A program made the position numbers and the translations under genes. Below the pieces are notes generated by a model. That model ran no database searches and was not told the origin of the DNA. It worked only from the letters and a program-made list of their open reading frames with translations. From NCBI GenBank assembly GCA_051961995.1, contig JBQCCR010000040.1, positions 83,219 to 147,218 on the forward strand: a DNA stretch of 64,000 nucleotides. The letters run 5' to 3'. Shown one piece after another: positions 60,548 through 64,000 of this stretch. Position 1 is the stretch's first letter. Each line of letters begins with the position of its first letter. The DNA is from 66-474 sp051961995 (lineage in GTDB: Bacteria > Pseudomonadota > Gammaproteobacteria > Xanthomonadales > Rhodanobacteraceae).

Positions 60548-60633
60548 GTAGGGCGGGTCTTGACCCGCCTTTGCGCGTATTCGCCACCGACGGCAGCGAC
60601 CCGCCTACGAAGGTGGGCCAAGGCCCACCCTAC
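60548..60633. repeat. Double-hairpin intergenic repeat between rpmF and fabH
   Basis: Two perfect hairpins, GGCGGGTC-TT-GACCCGCC (60552-60569) and GGTGGGCC-AA-GGCCCACC (60612-60629), are bracketed by GTAGGG (60548-60553) and CCCTAC (60628-60633). The element fits exactly into the gap between the rpmF stop and the fabH leader and may stabilise or attenuate transcription there. Confidence 0.7.
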
Positions 60634-60634
60634 C

Positions 60635-60829
60635 TTAGTCTTCGTCCACCACCGCAGCGGCGTTCTCGATCACCTTCTTGCCGCGGTAATAGCCGTCCTT
60701 GGTGACGTGATGACGGCGATGGATCTCGCCACTGGTCGGGTCGGTGGCGAGCTGCACCTTGGCCAGCGCGTCGTGCGAACGCCGCATGCCACGGCGGGAG
60801 GGGGATTTGCGGCTCTTGGCAACGGCCAT
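60635..60829 (-). CDS. rpmF: 50S ribosomal protein L32
   Basis: A 64-residue basic ribosomal protein: MAVAKSRKSPSRRGMRRSHDAL and HRRHHVTKDGYYRGKKVI, with no zinc-binding cysteines, as in E. coli L32. The C-terminus has a small acidic extension. It lies 31 bp after yceD, as in other proteobacteria, and its stop directly abuts an intergenic repeat. Confidence 0.96.
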   Translation of the reverse strand: MAVAKSRKSPSRRGMRRSHDALAKVQLATDPTSGEIHRRHHVTKDGYYRGKKVIENAAAVVDED

Positions 60830-60860
60830 GATGTCTCTCCGGAAAGATCTATGTTGCGTA

Positions 60861-61397
60861 TCAGCGTTGTGGCTTTTTCAGCTCGCGTAAAACCGCGAAC
60901 GGGTTTTCACTGCGCCCCGGATCGTCCGGTTGCGCGCTGGTCCAGCGTTGGCCGTTCCAGGTTTTCGGCTCCGGCTCCGCGCCGGGATCATCCTTCATTG
61001 GATAAGGCGGCAGCGCCAGCAGCAATTCATCCTCGATCACCAGCGCCGGGTTCAGCATTCCGCCTTCCAGCAGCAGCGGCTCGAAACCGGCGGGCAGACC
61101 CGCCTCATCTCGTTCATCCTCGATCAGACCCAACCGGACATCCACATCGAGCGGATGTTCGAAGGCTTCCAGCGAACGTTGGCATTCCAAAGTCACACGG
61201 GTCGCCGCGCGCAGGGCAAGGCAGCGGATCCCGGGCGCTTCCATGCCGAATTCCAGGTCGTACTCGACCTCGCCGCGGTCGCTCGCCAGCGCCTGCACCA
61301 GCCGCTTCATCGAAGCCACGGTCAAGCTGCCATGGAACGAACGCCGCGCCGCCACCATGCGCTCGGCGTCCAGACGCTCCGGCAAGGACGCAGACAT
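60861..61397 (-). CDS. yceD: YceD family protein (DUF177)
   Basis: A 178-residue member of the DUF177 group found before rpmF throughout bacteria; in E. coli and plants its homologues aid large-subunit rRNA assembly. LTVASMKRLVQALASDRGEVEYDLEF and ATRVTLECQRSLEAFEHPLDVDVRLGL carry the domain core, with an acidic LIEDERDE segment. The C-terminus ends ENPFAVLRELK, the family-typical tail. It is co-transcribed with rpmF. Confidence 0.92.
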   Translation of the reverse strand: MSASLPERLDAERMVAARRSFHGSLTVASMKRLVQALASDRGEVEYDLEFGMEAPGIRCLALRAATRVTLECQRSLEAFEHPLDVDVRLGLIEDERDEAGLPAGFEPLLLEGGMLNPALVIEDELLLALPPYPMKDDPGAEPEPKTWNGQRWTSAQPDDPGRSENPFAVLRELKKPQR

Positions 61398-61567
61398 AAG
61401 CCAGCAATTGTAGGTTGGGCACCGTATTCAGTCAACGAGATCAAACTCGTTCCTGCCAGGCGGCATTGCGGTATCGCCGGGAGCGTAAGTCAATCGGTCG
61501 GCCAAACCTTCCCTTATGGCCCGGATCGTGCAGACTGTGCGGCAAGCCAGCCAAAAATCATCCCCTC

Positions 61568-62038
61568 GTGATTTCCGTCTCTTCCGTTGCCGTTGCTGCC
61601 TGGCTGCCCGCCGTCGCCGCGCTGTGCGTGATCGTGGGCCTGGGCGCGATCGTCCTGATCACGCATCGCCAGAGCCGTCGACGGCGCGCGTTGCGCGCGC
61701 TTCACCGCGGCGCCGACGAACTGGAGCATGACCTCAAGGAATGCCGGACGCGGCTGGAACGCGCCCATTCTTCGATGAGCGTGGCGCCGGGCGTACCGGC
61801 GGCCGGCGAAGCGGACGCCCACGCGGCCATTGATGCAGCATTGCGCGAGTTGCTGGCGCACCGGTTGTGGCTGCGCGATCACGCCGACGTCGCCGGTCAG
61901 CGTGAGCTGGATACGGCCGTGTCGGCGCTGGACAAGGCGCGCGACTCGCTGAGCGAGCAGCTTGCGAAGCTGGATTCCGCGCAGCGCGAACTGGAAACCG
62001 CGGTGCGCGAGAAGATCGAGGATCTCGCCCAGCGATGA
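61568..62038 (+). CDS. Membrane-anchored coiled-coil protein, unknown function
   Basis: A 156-residue protein. The GTG start at 61568 gives MISVSSVAVAAWLPAVAALCVIVGLGAIVLI, one N-terminal membrane helix, followed by a long charged helix (ADELEHDLKECRTRLERAHS, AVSALDKARDSLSEQLAKLDSAQRELETAVREKIEDL) that should form a coiled coil in the cytosol. No family is recognised. Its stop overlaps maf by 4 nt (ATGA), so the two are coupled. Confidence 0.7.
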   Translation: MISVSSVAVAAWLPAVAALCVIVGLGAIVLITHRQSRRRRALRALHRGADELEHDLKECRTRLERAHSSMSVAPGVPAAGEADAHAAIDAALRELLAHRLWLRDHADVAGQRELDTAVSALDKARDSLSEQLAKLDSAQRELETAVREKIEDLAQR

Positions 62039-62622
62039 ATGCACCGGGGATCGTGCTGGCTTCCACCTCGCGCTATCGCGCTGAACTGTTGCGCCGCTTG
62101 TTGCCGGACTTCGAGCAGGTCGCACCAGGCGTGGACGAATGCGTCGAGCCAGGCGAAGCGCCGGCCGAACGCGCATCACGGCTGGCCCGGCAGAAGGCGC
62201 TCGCCGTCGCCGAAAATATTTCCGGGGCGATCGTGATCGGTTCGGATCAGGTCGCCGAGCTGGACGGACACGTGCTGGACAAGCCCGGCAGTGCCGCGAT
62301 TGCGCGCGCGCAATTGCAGATGTGCAGTGGCCACGCGGCCCGGTTCCATACCGCGGTCTGCGTGCTGGACACCCGCCGGGATCATCACGCGGCGCAGGCA
62401 ACCGATCTCACCCGCGTCGTCTTCCGCGCGCTTTCGCCCGAGGAGATCGCCCGCTACGTGGAACGCGAACGGCCGCTGGACTGTGCCGGCGGGTTCAAGG
62501 CCGAAGCATTGGGCATCAGCCTGTTCGATCGCATCGAGGGCACCGACCCGACCGCGCTGATCGGCCTGCCGCTGATCGCGCTGGCACGCCTGCTTAGAGA
62601 ATGCGGGCTGGCGTTACCTTAG
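62035..62622 (+). CDS. maf: Maf-like nucleoside triphosphate pyrophosphatase (YceF type)
   Basis: A 195-residue Maf protein that hydrolyses non-canonical nucleotides (YceF prefers m7GTP; this specificity is inferred). It starts IVLASTSRYRAELLRRLLP, has GVDECVEPGEAP near 32-43, VIGSDQVAELDGHVLDKPGS near 64-83 (catalytic Asp in GSDQ), and ends with AEALGISLFDRIEGTDPTALIGLPL. It is the YceF/m7GTP form rather than YhdE by the LASTSRYRAELL start. It is followed by MoxR. Confidence 0.88.
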   Translation: MNAPGIVLASTSRYRAELLRRLLPDFEQVAPGVDECVEPGEAPAERASRLARQKALAVAENISGAIVIGSDQVAELDGHVLDKPGSAAIARAQLQMCSGHAARFHTAVCVLDTRRDHHAAQATDLTRVVFRALSPEEIARYVERERPLDCAGGFKAEALGISLFDRIEGTDPTALIGLPLIALARLLRECGLALP

Positions 62623-62784
62623 GGCCGACAGTGGCGCCAGCACCACGGGCGGTGGCTCGCCTCTGCACAACCGATCCGACGTGCCTTCCTGCGGCGGTCA
62701 AGATCCGCCCGCTTCGCGCGCAACTCACGTTGCAATCAGCGCGACTGGCCTACACTGTCGGGAATGACATCAGGTGCTTCACCC

Positions 62785-63756
62785 ATGGATACCACCGTGG
62801 CCCGGGCGGAACCTGCGCAGCGTGATGAGCGCGCGCTCGACAAGGACCTGCGCAAGCGGCTGGACGCCGCGCTGGCGCAGATCAACAGCGTGCTGCTGGG
62901 CAAGCAGCATCAGGTGCGGCTGGCCTTTGCCTGCCTGCTGGCGGGAGGCCACCTGCTGGTCGAAGACGTGCCCGGCGTCGGCAAGACCACCCTGGCGCAT
63001 GCGATGGCGGCCACCTTCGATCTGGTGTTCCAGCGCATCCAGTTCACCTCCGACCTGCTGCCGTCCGACATCGTCGGCGTAAGCGTGTACGAGCGTGAAA
63101 CCGGCACCTTCCGATTCCATCCGGGACCGGTGTTCGCGCAATTGCTGCTGGCCGACGAAATCAATCGCGCCACGCCGAAGACGCAAAGCGCGCTGCTTGA
63201 GGCAATGGCCGAAGGCCAGGTCACGATAGACGGCATCAGCCGCGCGCTGACGGCGCCGTTCTTCGTGGTCGCGACGCAGAATCCGCTGGATCTCGCCGGC
63301 ACCTATCCGTTGCCCGATTCGCAACTCGACCGCTTCATGCTGCGCCTCTCGCTGGATTATCCGAATGCGGATGCCGAGCGGGCATTGCTGACCGGCGAAG
63401 ATCGGCTGGAGCTGATCGGACGGCTGTCGCCGTGCCTCGATGTCAAGGACATTGATCGCCTGCGCGCCTGCGCACGCGGGGTGCTGGCCAGTCCCGCACT
63501 GCTGGGCTACCTGCAGGCCTTGCTCGCAGCCAGCCGCAAGCATGCGGAAGCGCGCGTGGGCTTGTCGCCCCGCGCCGGTCTTGCGTTGCTCGCGTCCGCG
63601 CGAGCCTGGGCCCTGCTGGGTGGACGCGACTACGTGATCCCGGAAGATCTGCAAGCCGTATTCGTGGCGGTCGCCGGGCACCGTTTGATCCCCGCGCGCA
63701 GCGTGACCCGCGAGGCACTGGCGCGCGCATTGCTGGCGGAAGTGCCGGTAAGTTGA
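62785..63756 (+). CDS. MoxR family AAA+ ATPase
   Basis: A 323-residue AAA+ chaperone-like ATPase. Walker A is LVEDVPGVGKTTLAHAMA near 56-72, Walker B LLADEINRATPKTQSALLEAM near 120-140, sensor ATQNPLDLAGTYPLPDSQLDRFML near 168-190. MoxR proteins act with DUF58/VWA proteins to mature metalloenzymes or assemble envelope complexes, and the next gene is DUF58-like. ATG 62785 follows AGGTG; an upstream ATG at 62764 is possible. Confidence 0.92.
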   Translation: MDTTVARAEPAQRDERALDKDLRKRLDAALAQINSVLLGKQHQVRLAFACLLAGGHLLVEDVPGVGKTTLAHAMAATFDLVFQRIQFTSDLLPSDIVGVSVYERETGTFRFHPGPVFAQLLLADEINRATPKTQSALLEAMAEGQVTIDGISRALTAPFFVVATQNPLDLAGTYPLPDSQLDRFMLRLSLDYPNADAERALLTGEDRLELIGRLSPCLDVKDIDRLRACARGVLASPALLGYLQALLAASRKHAEARVGLSPRAGLALLASARAWALLGGRDYVIPEDLQAVFVAVAGHRLIPARSVTREALARALLAEVPVS

Positions 63757-63757
63757 C

Positions 63758-64000
63758 ATGAACGCGGCAGCCCGCACGTGGCGTGAAGCGCTGATCGCGC
63801 ACGCCGAGCGGCGTTTGCCCTCGTTGACGCGCTTGCGCGGGCCGGAACCGTTGCCCATCGAGCTGCATCGCCGGCGCATCTACATCCTGCCGACGAAATC
63901 AGGAATCGGCTTCGGGGTGCTGCTGGCGGTGATGCTGGTGGGCGCGCTGAATTACCAGAACAACGCCGCCCTGCTGCTGACTTGCCTGCTCGGTGCGACC
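63758..64000 (+). CDS. DUF58-like protein, N-terminal part (truncated by the window)
   Basis: The first 81 codons of a gene that runs off the right edge. ATG 63758 lies 1 bp after the moxR stop. It reads HRRRIYILPTKSGIGFGVLLAVMLVGALNYQNN, the family-typical start of DUF58 proteins with a first membrane hairpin (GVLLAVMLVGALNY, AALLLTCLLGA). Partner of the MoxR ATPase; the rest (vWA-like domain) is outside the window. Confidence 0.85.
   Translation, partial: MNAAARTWREALIAHAERRLPSLTRLRGPEPLPIELHRRRIYILPTKSGIGFGVLLAVMLVGALNYQNNAALLLTCLLGAT

Noticed and set aside
1..64000. CRISPR array
   Set aside because: No regularly spaced direct repeats of 24-40 bp with unique spacers are visible; the tandem repeats found have 7- or 27-bp units.
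1..64000. Prophage or insertion sequence
   Set aside because: No transposase, integrase or phage structural gene is recognisable; mobility is suggested only by short palindromic elements and the AT-rich island.

Overview
The window is a high-GC chromosomal segment that fits a gammaproteobacterium of the Xanthomonadales/Rhodanobacteraceae type. The grounds are the lipid/folate cluster (yceD, rpmF, fabH, fabD, fabG, acpP, fabF, pabB, pabC, mltG, tmk, holB, then pilZ), a xanthomonalisin-type S53 protease, a Tat-exported HiPIP, an EfpL paralogue of EF-P, and a fused IcmF mutase. This placement is inference; no rRNA or species marker is present.

Layout. 1-3.2 kb: two RibD-C/DHFR-like oxidoreductases, a frameshifted exonuclease III and a luciferase-like flavin oxidoreductase. 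3.3-6.7 kb: a visibly AT-richer island with a HEPN-like gene facing a three-gene operon (Dam-type adenine methylase, DGQHR/DndB-like protein, HEPN-like protein of unknown function); this is the best candidate for an undescribed, probably defence-related, system. 7-11 kb: an FAD monooxygenase, a Tat-exported PhoD-like phosphatase and an orphan XRE regulator.

11-28.4 kb is mostly branched-chain amino acid catabolism: IcmF, leucine dehydrogenase, isovaleryl-CoA dehydrogenase, thiolase, methylcrotonyl-CoA carboxylase beta (interrupted by an in-frame amber codon), methylglutaconyl-CoA hydratase, the carboxylase alpha subunit, an ABM-domain protein and HMG-CoA lyase. Together these take leucine to acetoacetate plus acetyl-CoA. 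Two small lipoproteins and a Fur-box-linked iron operon (cupredoxin, FTR1, beta-barrel protein) sit between the two carboxylase genes.

28.4-40.4 kb: a PAS-GGDEF-EAL protein, GNAT, SDR coupled to EfpL, two APC permeases, HiPIP, methionine-salvage genes mtnB/mtnD/mtnC with a PH-domain gene, and a membrane-anchored C13 peptidase. 40.9-47.1 kb: a secreted S53 protease, a long histidine ammonia-lyase homologue coupled to hisS, and tRNA-Pro(CGG). 47.3-61.4 kb (minus strand): pilZ, a PIG-L deacetylase, holB-tmk-mltG-pabC-pabB-fabF, acpP, fabG, an ArsR-SRPBCC-small protein-DUF899 operon with a perfect palindromic operator, fabD, fabH, rpmF, yceD. 61.5-64 kb: a coiled-coil membrane protein, Maf/YceF, MoxR ATPase and the start of a DUF58 protein cut by the window edge.

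Three otherwise normal genes carry single lesions (xth 1-nt deletion, mccB amber, SRPBCC ochre). These are either real decay or draft-assembly errors. Several families of short dispersed palindromic repeats occupy intergenic gaps.
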